A stretch of 64,000 bases of DNA, taken from contig CM062201.1 in assembly GCA_031216445.1 (NCBI GenBank), positions 1,178,001 to 1,242,000 on the forward strand. The letters are read 5' to 3'. The notes below the pieces were generated by a model, which had not been told where the DNA came from, searched no databases, and saw only the letters and a program-made list of their open reading frames with translations. Every line of letters starts with the position of its first letter. Within the stretch, counting starts at the first letter, position 1. Positions 36,075-47,600 of the stretch are shown in pieces. The translations under genes were made by a program, and so were the position numbers. The DNA is from Lateolabrax maculatus (taxonomy: Eukaryota; Chordata; Actinopteri; Acropomatiformes; Lateolabracidae).

Positions 36075-37348
36075 AGTTTCACGTGTGTGTAGGAAATGTC
36101 ACGTGTCTGTGACTGAAATGTCACGCGTGTGTCATGTGAGTGTTTGTGAAGTGTCACGTGTGTCAAGTGAGTGTTTGTAAAGTGTCACGTGTGTGTCATG
36201 TGAGTGTTTGTGAAGAGTCACATGTGTGTCATGTGAGTGTTTGTGAAGAGTCACGTGTGTGTCACGTGTGTGTTTGAAGTGTCACGTGAGTGTGTAGGAA
36301 ATGTTACATGTCTGTGACTGAAGTGTCACGTGTGTGTCACGTGAGTGTTTGTGAAGTGTCACGTGTGTGTGTGTGAAGTGTCACGTGTGTGTCACGTGAG
36401 TGTTTGTGAAGTGTCACGTGTGTCATGTGAGTGTTTGTGAAGTGTCATGTGTGTGTCATGTGAGTGGTTGTGAAGTGTCACGTGTGTTTCAAGTGAGTGT
36501 TTGTGAAATGTCACTTGAGTGTGTGTGTGTGAAGTGTCACGTGTCTGAGTATATGTGAAGTGAAACGTGTGTTGTTAGAAGTGTAACGTGTGCGTTTGAA
36601 GTGTCACGTGAGTGTGTGTGAAGTGTCACGTGAGTGTGTAGGAAATGTCACGTGTCTGTGACTGAAGTGTCACGTGTGTGTCACGTGAGTGTTTGTGACG
36701 TGCCACGTGTGTGTCATGTGAGTGGTTGTGAAGTGTCACGTGTGTGTCATGTGAGTGTTTGTGAAGTGTCACTTGTATGTGTGTGTGTGAAGTGTCACGT
36801 GAGTGTGTGTGAAGTATCACGTGTGTAGCAAATGTCACGTGTCTGTGACTGAAGTGTCACGCGTGTGTCACGTGAGTGTTTGTGAAGTGTCATGTGTGTG
36901 TCAAGTGAGTGTTTGTGAAGTGTCACGTGTGTGTCATGTGAGTGTTTGTGAAGTGTCACGTGTGTGTCATGTGAGTGTTTGTGAAGTGTCACGTGTGTGT
37001 CACGTGTGTGTTTGAAGTGTCACTTGAGTGTGTGTGTGAAGTGTCACGTGAGTGTTTGTGAAGTATCACGTGTGTGTAGCAAATGTCAGGTGTCTGTGAC
37101 TGAAGTTTCACGTGTGTGTCACGTGAGTGTTTGTGAAGTGTCACGTGTGTGTCATGTGAGTGTTTGTGAAGTGTCACGTGTGTGTCATTTGAGTGTTTGT
37201 GAAGTGTCAGGTGTGTGTCACGTGTGTGTTTGAAGTGTCACTTGAGTGTGTGTGTGAAGTGTCACGTGAGTGTCTGTGAAGTGTCACGTTTGTGTAGGAA
37301 ATGTCACGTGTCTGTGACTGAAGTGTCACGTGTGTCACGTGAGTGTTT
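36075..37348 (+). repeat. Mosaic joint between the two large copies
   Basis: After 36,074 the +20,365 match ends. The stretch combines a GAGTATATG/GTTAGAAG marker near 36,545 (with changed GTGAAACG and GTTGTTAG) and a 36.63-36.83 kb unit. From 36,989 it becomes a segment identical in order to 21,582-21,935 (shift 15,407). From 37,250 it also agrees with 13,882 onward (shift 23,368). The switch between templates must lie within 37,250-37,348, where both templates are identical: at 37,249 it differs from the 13.9-kb type and at 37,349 from the 21.9-kb type. Confidence 0.82.
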
Positions 37349-40183
37349 GTGAAGTGTCACGTGTGTCACGTGAGTGTTTGAAGTGTCACATGAGTGTGTG
37401 TGAAGTGTCACGTGTGTGTCACGTGTGTGTTTGAAGTGTCACGTGAGTGTGTGTGAAGTGTCACGTGAGAGTGTAGGAAATGTCACGTGTCTGTGACTGA
37501 CGTGTCACGTGTGTCACGTGAGTGTTTGTGACGTGTCACGTGTGTGTCATGTGAGTGTTTGTGAAGTGTCACGTGTGTGTCCTGTGAGTGTTTGTGAATT
37601 GTCACTTGAGTGTGTGTGTGTGTGAAGTGTCACGTGAGTGTGTGTGAAGTATCACGTGTGTGTAGCAAATGTCACGTGTCTGTGACTGAAGTGTCACGCG
37701 TGTGTCACGTGAGTGTTTGTGAAGTGTCATGTGTGTGTCAAGTGTTTGTGAAGTGTCACGTGTGTGTCATGTGAGTGTTTGTGAAGTGTCACGTGTGTGT
37801 CATGTGAGTGTTTGTGAAGTGTCACGTGTGTGTCACGTGTGTGTATTAAGTGTCACGTGAGTGTGTAGGAAATGTCACGTGTCTGTGACTGAAGTTTCAC
37901 GTGTGTGTCACGTGAGTGTTTGTGAAGTGTCACGTGTGTGTCATGTGAGTGTTTGTGAAGTGTCACGTGTGTGTCATTTGAGTGTTTGTGAAGTGTCAGG
38001 TGTGTGTCACGTGTGTGTTTGAAGTGTCACTTGAGTGTGTGCGTGAAGTGTCACGTGAGTGTCTGTGAAGTGTCACGTTTGTGTAGGAAATGTCACGTGT
38101 CTGTGACTGAAGTGTCACGTGTGTCACGTGAGTGTTTGTGAAGTGTCACGTGTGTCACGTGAGTGTTTGAAGTGTCACATGAGTGTGTGTGAAGTATCAC
38201 GTGTGTGTAGCAAATGTCACGTGTCTGTGACTGAAGTGTCACGTGTGTCACGTGAGTGTTTATGAAGTGTCACGTGTGTGTCATGTGAGTGTTTGTGAAG
38301 TGTCACGTGTGTCTCATGTGAGTGTTTGTGAAGTGTCACGTGTGTGTCACGTGTGTGTTTGAAGTGTCACGTGTGTGTCATGTGAGTGTTTGTGAAGTCT
38401 CAAGTGTGTGTCACGTGTGTGTTTGAAGTGTCACGTGAGTGTGTGTGAAGTGTCACGTGATTGTGTAGGAAATGTTACGTGTGTGTCACGTGAGTGTTTG
38501 TGAAGTGTCACGTGTGTCATGTGAGTGTTTGTGAAGTGTCACGTGTGTTAGAAGTGTCACGTGTGTGTCACGTGAGTGTTAGTGAAGTGTCACGTGTGTG
38601 TCATGTGAGTGTTTGTGAAGTGTCACGTGTGTGTCATGTGAGTGTTTGTGAAGTGTCACGTGTGTCACGTGTGTGTTTGAAGTGTCACGTGAGTGTGTGT
38701 GAAGTGTCACGTGAGTGTGTAGGAAATGTCTCGTGTCTTTGACTGAAGTGTCACGTGTGTGTCACGTGAGTGTTTGTGAAGTGTCACGTGTGTGTCATGT
38801 GAGTGTTTGTGAAGTGTCACGTGTGTGTCATGTGAGTGTTTGTCAAGTGCCACGTGTGTGTCACGTGTGTGTTTGAAGTGTCACGTGAGTGTGTGTGAAG
38901 TGTCACTTGTGTGTAGGAAATGTCACGTGTCTGTGACTGAAGTGTCACGTGTGTGTCACGTGAGTGTTTGTGAAGTGTCACGTGTGTGTCATGTGAGTGG
39001 TTGTGAAGTGTCACGTGTGTGTCATGTGAGTGTTTGTGAAGTGTCACGTGTGTGTCACGTGTGTGTTTGAAGTGTCACGTGAGTGTGTGTGAAGTGTCAC
39101 GTGAGAGTGTAGGAAATGTCACGTGTCTGTGACTGACGTGTCACGTGTGTCACGTGAGTGTTTGTGACGTGTCACGTGTGTGTCATGTGAGTGTTTGTGA
39201 AGTGTCACGTGTGTGTCCTGTGAGTGTTTGTGAATTGTCACTTGAGTGTGTGTGTGTGTGAAGTGTCACGTGAGTGTGTGTGAAGTATCACGTGTGTGTA
39301 GCAAATGTCACGTGTCTGTGACTGAAGTGTCACGCGTGTGTCACGTGAGTGTTTGTGAAGTGTCATGTGTGTGTCAAGTGTTTGTGAAGTGTCACGTGTG
39401 TGTCATGTGAGTGTTTGTGAAGTGTCACGTGTGTGTCATGTGAGTGTTTGTGAAGTGTCACGTGTGTGTCACGTGTGTGTATTAAGTGTCACGTGAGTGT
39501 GTAGGAAATGTCACGTGTCTGTGACTGAAGTTTCACGTGTGTGTCACGTGAGTGTTTGTGAAGTGTCACGTGTGTGTCATGTGAGTGTTTGTGAAGTGTC
39601 ACGTGTGTGTCATTTGAGTGTTTGTGAAGTGTCAGGTGTGTGTCACGTGTGTGTTTGAAGTGTCACTTGAGTGTGTGCGTGAAGTGTCACGTGAGTGTCT
39701 GTGAAGTGTCACGTTTGTGTAGGAAATGTCACGTGTCTGTGACTGAAGTGTCACGTGTGTCACGTGAGTGTTTGTGAAGTGTCACGTGTGTCACGTGAGT
39801 GTTTGAAGTGTCACATGAGTGTGTGTGAAGTATCACGTGTGTGTAGCAAATGTCACGTGTCTGTGACTGAAGTGTCACGTGTGTCACGTGAGTGTTTATG
39901 AAGTGTCACGTGTGTGTCATGTGAGTGTTTGTGAAGTGTCACGTGTGTCTCATGTGAGTGTTTGTGAAGTGTCACGTGTGTGTCACGTGTGTGTTTGAAG
40001 TGTCACGTGTGTGTCATGTGAGTGTTTGTGAAGTCTCAAGTGTGTGTCACGTGTGTGTTTGAAGTGTCACGTGAGTGTGTGTGAAGTGTCACGTGATTGT
40101 GTAGGAAATGTTACGTGTGTGTCACGTGAGTGTTTGTGAAGTGTCACGTGTGTCATGTGAGTGTTTGTGAAGTGTCACGTGTG

Positions 40184-41694
40184 TTAGAAGTGTCACGTGT
40201 GTTTGTGTGTGTGAAGTGTCACGTGTGTGAGGTGTCACGTGTGTATGTGTGTGAAGTGTTGTGTGTGTGCGAAATGTCACGTGTGTGAGAAGTGTCACGT
40301 GCATGTGTGTGACTGAATTGTCACGTATGTGTATGTGTCTGACATGTCACGTGTGTGTGAAGTGTCACATGTGTGTGTGAATTGTCAGTTGTGTGTACGT
40401 GTGAAGTGTCACGTTTATGAACTATGTGTGTGAACGTGTGTGAGATGCAATGTTTATGTACGTTTGTGTGAAGTGTAACGTGTCTGTGTGTGAAATGTAA
40501 CGTGTGTGTCTGAAGTGTAACTTGTGTGTGTGAGGAGTGTAATGTGCATGCTCGTGAAGTGTAACGTCTGCGTGTTCGTGAAGTGTAGCCTGTGCGTGAA
40601 TGTCACGTGAGTGTGTCTCTGTGAAATGTCACGTGTGTGTCATGTGTGAGAGAAGTGTCACCTGAGTGTGTGTGAAGTGTTACGTGAGTGTTTGAAGTGT
40701 CACGTGTGTGTGAGTGTGTGTGAAGTGTCACGTGTGTGTGAGAAGTGTCACGTGTGTGAAGTGTGTGTCTGTGAAGTGTCTCACATGTGTGAAGTGTCAC
40801 GTTTGTATGTGAGTGTGTGTGAAGTGTCACGTGTGAGTATGTGGTGTCACATGTGTATGAGTGTGAAGTGTCAATTGTGTGTGTGAGAGAAGTGTCACTT
40901 GAGTGTGTGTGAAGTGTCACGTGTGTCAGAAGTGTCACGTGTGTGTGAAGTGTCACGTGTGTGTCATGTGAGTGTTTGTGAAGTGTCACGTGTGTGTCAC
41001 GTGTGTGTTTGAAGTGTCACGTGAGTGTGTGTGAAGTGTCACGTGTCTGAGTATGTGTGAAGTGTCACGTGTGCTTCTGCGAAATGTCACGTGTCTGTGA
41101 GTGAAGTATCACGTGTGTGAGAAGTGTCACGTGTATGTAAACTGTGTGTTTGTGAAGAGTCACGCGAGTGTGTGTGAAGTGTCACGTGAGTGTGTGTGAA
41201 GTGTCACGTGTGTGTAGGAAATGTCATGTGTCTGTGAGTGAAGTGTCACGTGTGTGTCACGTGTGTGAGAAGTGTCAAGTGTTTGTGTGTGAAGTGTCAC
41301 GTGTATGTGAGGTGACACGTGTGTATGTGTGTGAAGTGTTGTGTGTGCGAAATGTCACGTGTGTGAGAAGTGTCACGTGTATGTGTGTGACTGAATTGTC
41401 ACGTATGTGTATGTCTGTGACATGTCACGTGTGTGAAGTGTCATGTGTTTGAATTGGTGTTTGAGGAGTGTAATGTGCATGCTCGTGAAGTTTAACGTCT
41501 GCGTGTTCGTGAAGTGTAGCGTATGCATGAATGTCACGTGAGTGTGTCTGTGTGAAATGTCACGTGTGAGTCGTGTGTGAGAGAAGTGTCACCTGAGTGT
41601 GTGTGAAGTGTCTCACGTGTGTGAAGTGTCACGTGTGTGTATGTGAGTGTGTGTGAGGTGTCACGTGTGTGTCACGTGAGTGTTTGTGAAGTGT
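40184..41694 (+). repeat. Divergent satellite block, third copy
   Basis: This is the 16,816-18,326 block at +23,368, with core type 2 at 40,536-40,603 and core type 3 at 41,467-41,534. The one substitution I saw is G to C at 41,077 (GTGCTTCTGCG against GTGCTTGTGCG). Confidence 0.88.
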
Positions 41695-44600
41695 CAGGTG
41701 TGTGTCACGTGCGTGTTTGAAGTGTCACTTGAGTGTGTGTGAAGTGTCACGTGCGTGTGTGTGAAGTGTCACGTGAGTGTGTAGGAAATGTCACGTGTCT
41801 GTGACTGAAGTGTCACGTGTGTGTCACGTGAGTGTTTGTGAAGTGTCACGTGTGTGTCACGTGTGTGTTTGAGTGTCACGTGAGTGTGTGTGAAGTGTCA
41901 CGTGTGTCATGTGAGTGTTTGTGAAGTGTCACGTGTGTGTCATGTGAGTGTTTGTGAAGTGTCACGTGTGTGTCATGTGAGTGTTTGTGAAGTGTCACGT
42001 GTGTGTCACGTGTGTGTTTGAAGTGTCACGTGAGTGTGTGTGTGAAGTGTCACGTGTGTGTGTGAAGTATCACGTGTGTGTAGCAAATGTCACGTGTCTG
42101 TGACTGAAGTGTCACGTGTGTGTCACGTGAGTGTTTGTGAAGTGTCACGTGTGTGTCATGTGAGTGTTTGTGAAGTGTCACGTGTGTGTCATGTGAGTGT
42201 TTGTGAAGTGTCAGGTGTGTGTCACGTGTGTGTTTGAAGTGTCACTTGAGTGTGTGTGAAGTGTCACTTGAGTGTGTGTGAAGTGTCACGTGAGTGTGTA
42301 GGAAATGTCACGTGTCTGTGACTGAAGTGTCACGTGTGTGTCACGTGAGTGTTTGTGAAGTGTCACGTGTGTGTCATGTGAGTGTTTTTGAAGTGTCACG
42401 TGTGTGTCATGTGAGTGGTGTTGAAGTTTCACGTGTGTGTCAAGTGAGTGTTTGTGAAGTGTCACTTGAGTGTGTGTGTGTGAAGTGTGACGTGAGTGTG
42501 TGTGAAGTTTCACGTGTGTGTAGGAAATGTCACGTGTCTGTGACTGAAGTGTCACGTGTGTGTCACGTGAGTGTTTGTGAAGTGTCACGTGTGTGTCATG
42601 TGAGTGTTTGTGAAGTGTCACGTGTGTGTCACGTGTGTGTTTGAAATGTCACGTGTGTGTCATGTGAGTGTTTGTGAAGTGTCACGTGTGTGTCACGTGT
42701 GTGTTTGAAGTGTCACGTGAGTGTGTAGGAAATGTTACGTTTCTGTGACTGAAGTGTCACGTGTGTGTCACGAGTGTTTGTGAAGTGTCACGTGTGTGTC
42801 ACGTGAGCGTTTGTGAAGTGTCACGTGTGTGTCACGTGTGTGTTTGAAGTGTCACTTGAGTGTGTGTGTGTGAAGTGTTACGTGAGTGTGTGTGAAGTTT
42901 CACGTGTGTGTAGGAAATGTCACGTGTCTGTGACTGAAGTGTCACGTGTGTGTCACGTGAGTGTTAGTGAAGTGTCACGTGTGTGTCATGTGAGTGTTTG
43001 TGAAGTGTCACGTGTGTGTCATTTGAGTGTTTGTGAAGTGTCAAGTGTGTGTCACGTGTGTGTTTAAAGTGTCACGTGAGTGTGTGTGAAGTGTCACGTG
43101 AGTGTGTAGGAAATGTCACGTGTCTGTGACTGACGTGTCACGTGTGTGTCACGTGAGTGTTTGTGAAGTGTCACGTGTGTGTCATGTGAGTGTTTGTGAA
43201 GTGTCACTTGAGTGTGTGTGTGAAATGTCACGTGAATGTGTGTGAAGTGTCACGTGAGTGTGTGTGAAGTGTCACGTGAGTGTGTAGGAAATGTCACATG
43301 TCTGTGACTGAAGTGTCACGTGTGTGTCACGTGAGTGTTTGTGAAGTGTCACGTGTGTGTCATGTGAGTGTTTGTGAAGTGTCACGTGTCTGTCATGTGA
43401 GTGTTTGTGAAGTGTCACGTGTGTGTCACGTGTGTGTTTGAAGTGTCACGTGAGTGTGTGTGAAGTGTCACGTGAGTGTGTAGGAAATGTCACGTGTCTG
43501 TGACTGAAGTGTCACGTGTGTGTCACGTGAGTGTTTGTGAAGTGTCACGTGTGTGTCATGTGAGTGTTTGTGAAGTGTCACGTGTGTCATGTGAGTGGTT
43601 GTGAAGTGTCACATGTGTGTCAAGTGAGTGTTTGTGAAGTGTCACTTGAGTGTGTGTGTGAAGTGTCACGTGTCTGAGTATATGTGAAGTGTCACGTGTG
43701 TTTGTTAGAAGTGTAACGTGTGTGTGAGGAGTGTCACGTGTGTGAACTGTGTGTTTGTGAAGTGTCACGTGAGTGTGTGTGAAGTGTCACGTGTGTGTAG
43801 GAAATGTCACGTGTCTGTGACTGAAGTGTCACGTGTCTGTGACTGAAGTGTCACGTGTGTGTCACGTGTGTCTGTTAGAAGTGTAACGTGTGTGTGAGGA
43901 GTGTCACGTGTCTGTGAACTGTGTGTTTGTGAAGTGTCACGTGAGTGTTTGTGAAGTGTCACGTGTGTGTCACGTGTGTGTTTGAAGTGTCACTTGAATG
44001 TCTGTGTGTAAAGTGTTATGTGAGTGTGTGTGAAGTTTCACGTGTGTGTAGGAAATGTCACGTGTCTGTGACTGAAGTGTCACGTGTGTGTCACGTGAGT
44101 GTTAGTGAAGTGTCACGTGTGTGTCACGTGAGTGTTAGTGAAGTGTCACGTGTGTGTCATGTGAGTGTTTGTGAAGTGTCACGTGTGTCACGTGTGTGTT
44201 TGAAGTGTCACGTGAGTGTGTGTGAAGTGTCACGTGAGTGTGTAGGAAATGTCTCGTGTCTTTGACTGAAGTGTCACGTGTGTGTCACGTGAGTGTTTGT
44301 GAAGTGTCACGTGTGTGTCATGTGAGTGTTTGTCGAGTGCCACGTGTGTGTCACGTGTGTGTTTGAAGTGTCACGTGAGTGTGTGTGAAGTGTCACTTGT
44401 GTGTAGGAAATGTCACGTGTCTGTGACTGAAGTGTCACGTGTGTGTCACGTGAGTGTTTGTGAAGTGTCACGTGTGTGTCATGTGAGTGTTTGTGAATTG
44501 TCACTTGAGTGTGTGTGTGTGTGAAGTGTCACGTGAGTGTGTGTGAAGTATCACGTGTGTGTAGCAAATGTCACGTGTCTGTGACTGAAGTGTCACGCGT

Positions 44601-47600
44601 GTGTCACGTGAGTGTTTGTGAAGTGTCATGTGTGTGTCAAGTGAGTGTTTGTGAAGTGTCACGTGTGTGTCATGTGAGTGTTTGTGAAGTGTCACGTGTG
44701 TGTCATGTGAGTGTTTGTGAAGTGTCACGTGTGTGTCACGTGTGTGTATTAAGTGTCACGTGAGTGTGTGTGAAGTGTCACGTGAGTGTGTAGGAAATGT
44801 CACGTGTCTGTGACTGAAGTTTCACGTGTGTGTCATGTGAGTGTTTGTGAAGTGTCACGTGTGTCACGTGAGTGTTTGTGAAGTGTCACGTGTGTGTCAT
44901 GTGAGTGTTTGTGAAGTGTCACGTGTGTCATGTGAGTGTTTGTGAAGTGTCACGTGTGTGTCACGTGTGTGTTTGAAGTGTCACTTGAGTGTGTGTGTGA
45001 AGTGTCACGTGAGTGTTTGTGAAGTATCACGTGTGTGTAGCAAATGTCAGGTGTCTGTGACTGAAGTTTCACGTGTGTGTCACGTGAGTGTTTGTGAAGT
45101 GTCACGTGTGTGTCATGTGAGTGTTTGTGAAGTGTCACGTGTGTGTCATTTGAGTGTTTGTGAAGTGTCAGGTGTGTGTCACGTGTGTGTTTGAAGTGTC
45201 ACTTGAGTGTGTGTGTGAAGTGTCACGTGAGTGTCTGTGAAGTGTCACGTTTGTGTAGGAAATGTCACGTGTCTGTGACTGAAGTGTCACGTGTGTCACG
45301 TGAGTGTTTATGAAGTGTCACGTGTGTGTCATGTGAGTGTTTGTGAAGTGTCACGTGTGTCTCATGTGAGTGTTTGTGAAGTGTCACGTGTGTGTCACGT
45401 GTGTGTTTGAAGTGTCACGTGTGTGTCATGTGAGTGTTTGTGAAGTGTCAAGTGTGTGTCACGTGTGTGTGTGTGAAGTGTCACGTGAGTGTGTAGGAAA
45501 TGTTACGTGTCTGTGACTGAAATGTCACGTGTGTGTCACGTGAGTGTTTGTGAAGTGTCACGTGTGTCATGTGAGTGTTTGTGAAGTGTCACGTGTGTGT
45601 CATGTGAGTGTTTGTGAAGTGTCACGTGAGTGTGTAGGAAATGTCACGTGTCTATGACTGAAGTGTCACGTGTATGTCACGTGTGTGTCATGTGAGTGTT
45701 TGTGAAGTGTCACGTGAGTGTTTGTGAAGTGTCATGTGTGTGTCACGTGTGTGTTTGAAGTGTCACGTGAGTGTGTGTGAAGTGTCACGTGAGTGTGTAG
45801 GAAATGTCACGTGTCTGTGACTGAAGTGTCAAGTGTGTGTCACGTGTTTGTGAAGTGTCACGTGTGTGTTTGAAGTGTCACGTGAGTGTGTGTGAAGTGT
45901 CACGTGAGTATGTAGGAAATGTCACGTGTCTATGACTGAAGTGTCACGTGTATGTCACGTGTGTGTCATGTGAGTGTTTGTGAAGTGTCACGTGAGTGTT
46001 TGTGAAGTGTCATGTGTGTGTCACGTGTGTGTTTGAAGTGTCACGTGAGTGTGTGTTAAGTGTCACGTGTGTGTCATGTGAGTGTTTGTGAAGTGTCACG
46101 TGTGTGTCACGTGTGTGTTTGAAGTGTCACGTGAGTGTGTGTGAAGTGTCACGTGTGTGTCACGTGAGTGTTCGTGAAGTGTCACGTGTGTGTCATGTGA
46201 GTGTTTGTGAAGTGTCACGTGTGTGTCATGTGAGTGTTTGTGAAGTGTCACGTGCGTGTCACGTGTGTTTGAAGTGTCACGTGAGTGTGTTTGAAGTTTC
46301 ACATGAGTGTGTAGGAAATGTCACGTGTCTGTGACTGAAGTGTCATGTGTGTGTCATGTGAGTGTTTGTGAAGGGTCACGTGTGTGTCATGTGAGTGTTT
46401 GTGAAGTGTCACATGTGTGTTATGTGAGTGTTTGTGAAGTGTCACTTGAGTGTGTGTGTGAAGAGTCACGCGAGTGTGTGTGAAGTGTCACGTGAGTGTG
46501 TGTGAAGTGTCACGTGTGTGTCAGAAGTGTCACGTGTGTGAAGTGTCACGTGTGTGTGTGAAGTGTAACATGTGGGTGTGAAGTGTCACGTGAGTGTTTG
46601 TGTGTGAAGTGTCACGTGAGTGTGTGTGAAGTATCACGTGTGTGTAGCAAATGTCACGTGTCTGTGACTGAAGTGTCACGTGTGTCACGTGAGTGTTTGT
46701 GAAGTGTCACGTGTGTCATGTGAGTGATTGTGAAGTGTCACGTGTGTGTCACGTGAGCGTGTGTGAAGTGTCACGTGTGTGTATGAAATGTCACGTGTCT
46801 GTTACTGAAGTGTCACGTGTGTGTCACGTGAGTGTTTGTGAAGTGTCACGTGTGTGTCACGTGAGTGTTTGTGAAGTGTCACGTGTGTGTCATGTGAGTG
46901 TTTGTGAAGTGTCACGTGCGTGTCACGTGTGTTTGAAGTGTCACGTGAGTGTGTGTGAAGTTTCACATGAGTGTGTAGGAAATGTCACGTGTCTGTGACT
47001 GAAGTGTCACGTGTGTGTCATGTGAGTGTTTGTGAAGGGTCACGTGTGTTTCATGTGAGTGTTTGTGAAGTGTCACGTGTGTGTTATGTGAGTGTTTGTG
47101 AAGTGTCACTTGAGTGTGTGTGTGAAGAGTCACGCGAGTGTGTGTGAAGTGTCACGTGAGTGTGTGTGAAGTGTCACGTGTGTGTCAGAAGTGTCACGTG
47201 TGTGAAGTGTCACGTCTGTGTGAAGTGTAACATGTGGGTGTGAAGTGTCACGTGAGTGTTTGTGTGTGAAGTGTCACGTGAGTGTGTGTGAAGTATCACG
47301 TGTGTGTAGCAAATGTCACGTGTCTGTGACTGAAGTGTCACGTGTGTCACGTGAGTGTTTGTGAAGTGTCACGTGTGTGTCATGTGAGTGTTTGTGAAGT
47401 GTCACGTGTGTCACCTGTGTGAGTGAAGTGTCACGTGAGTGTGTGTGTGTGAAGTGTCACGTGTCTGAGTATATGTGAAGTGTCACGTGTGTTTTTTAGA
47501 AGTGTAACGTGTGTGTGAGGAGTGTCACGTGTGTGAACTGTGTGTTTGTGAAGTGTCACTGGAGTGTGTGAAGTGTCACGTGTGTGTAGGAAATGTCACG

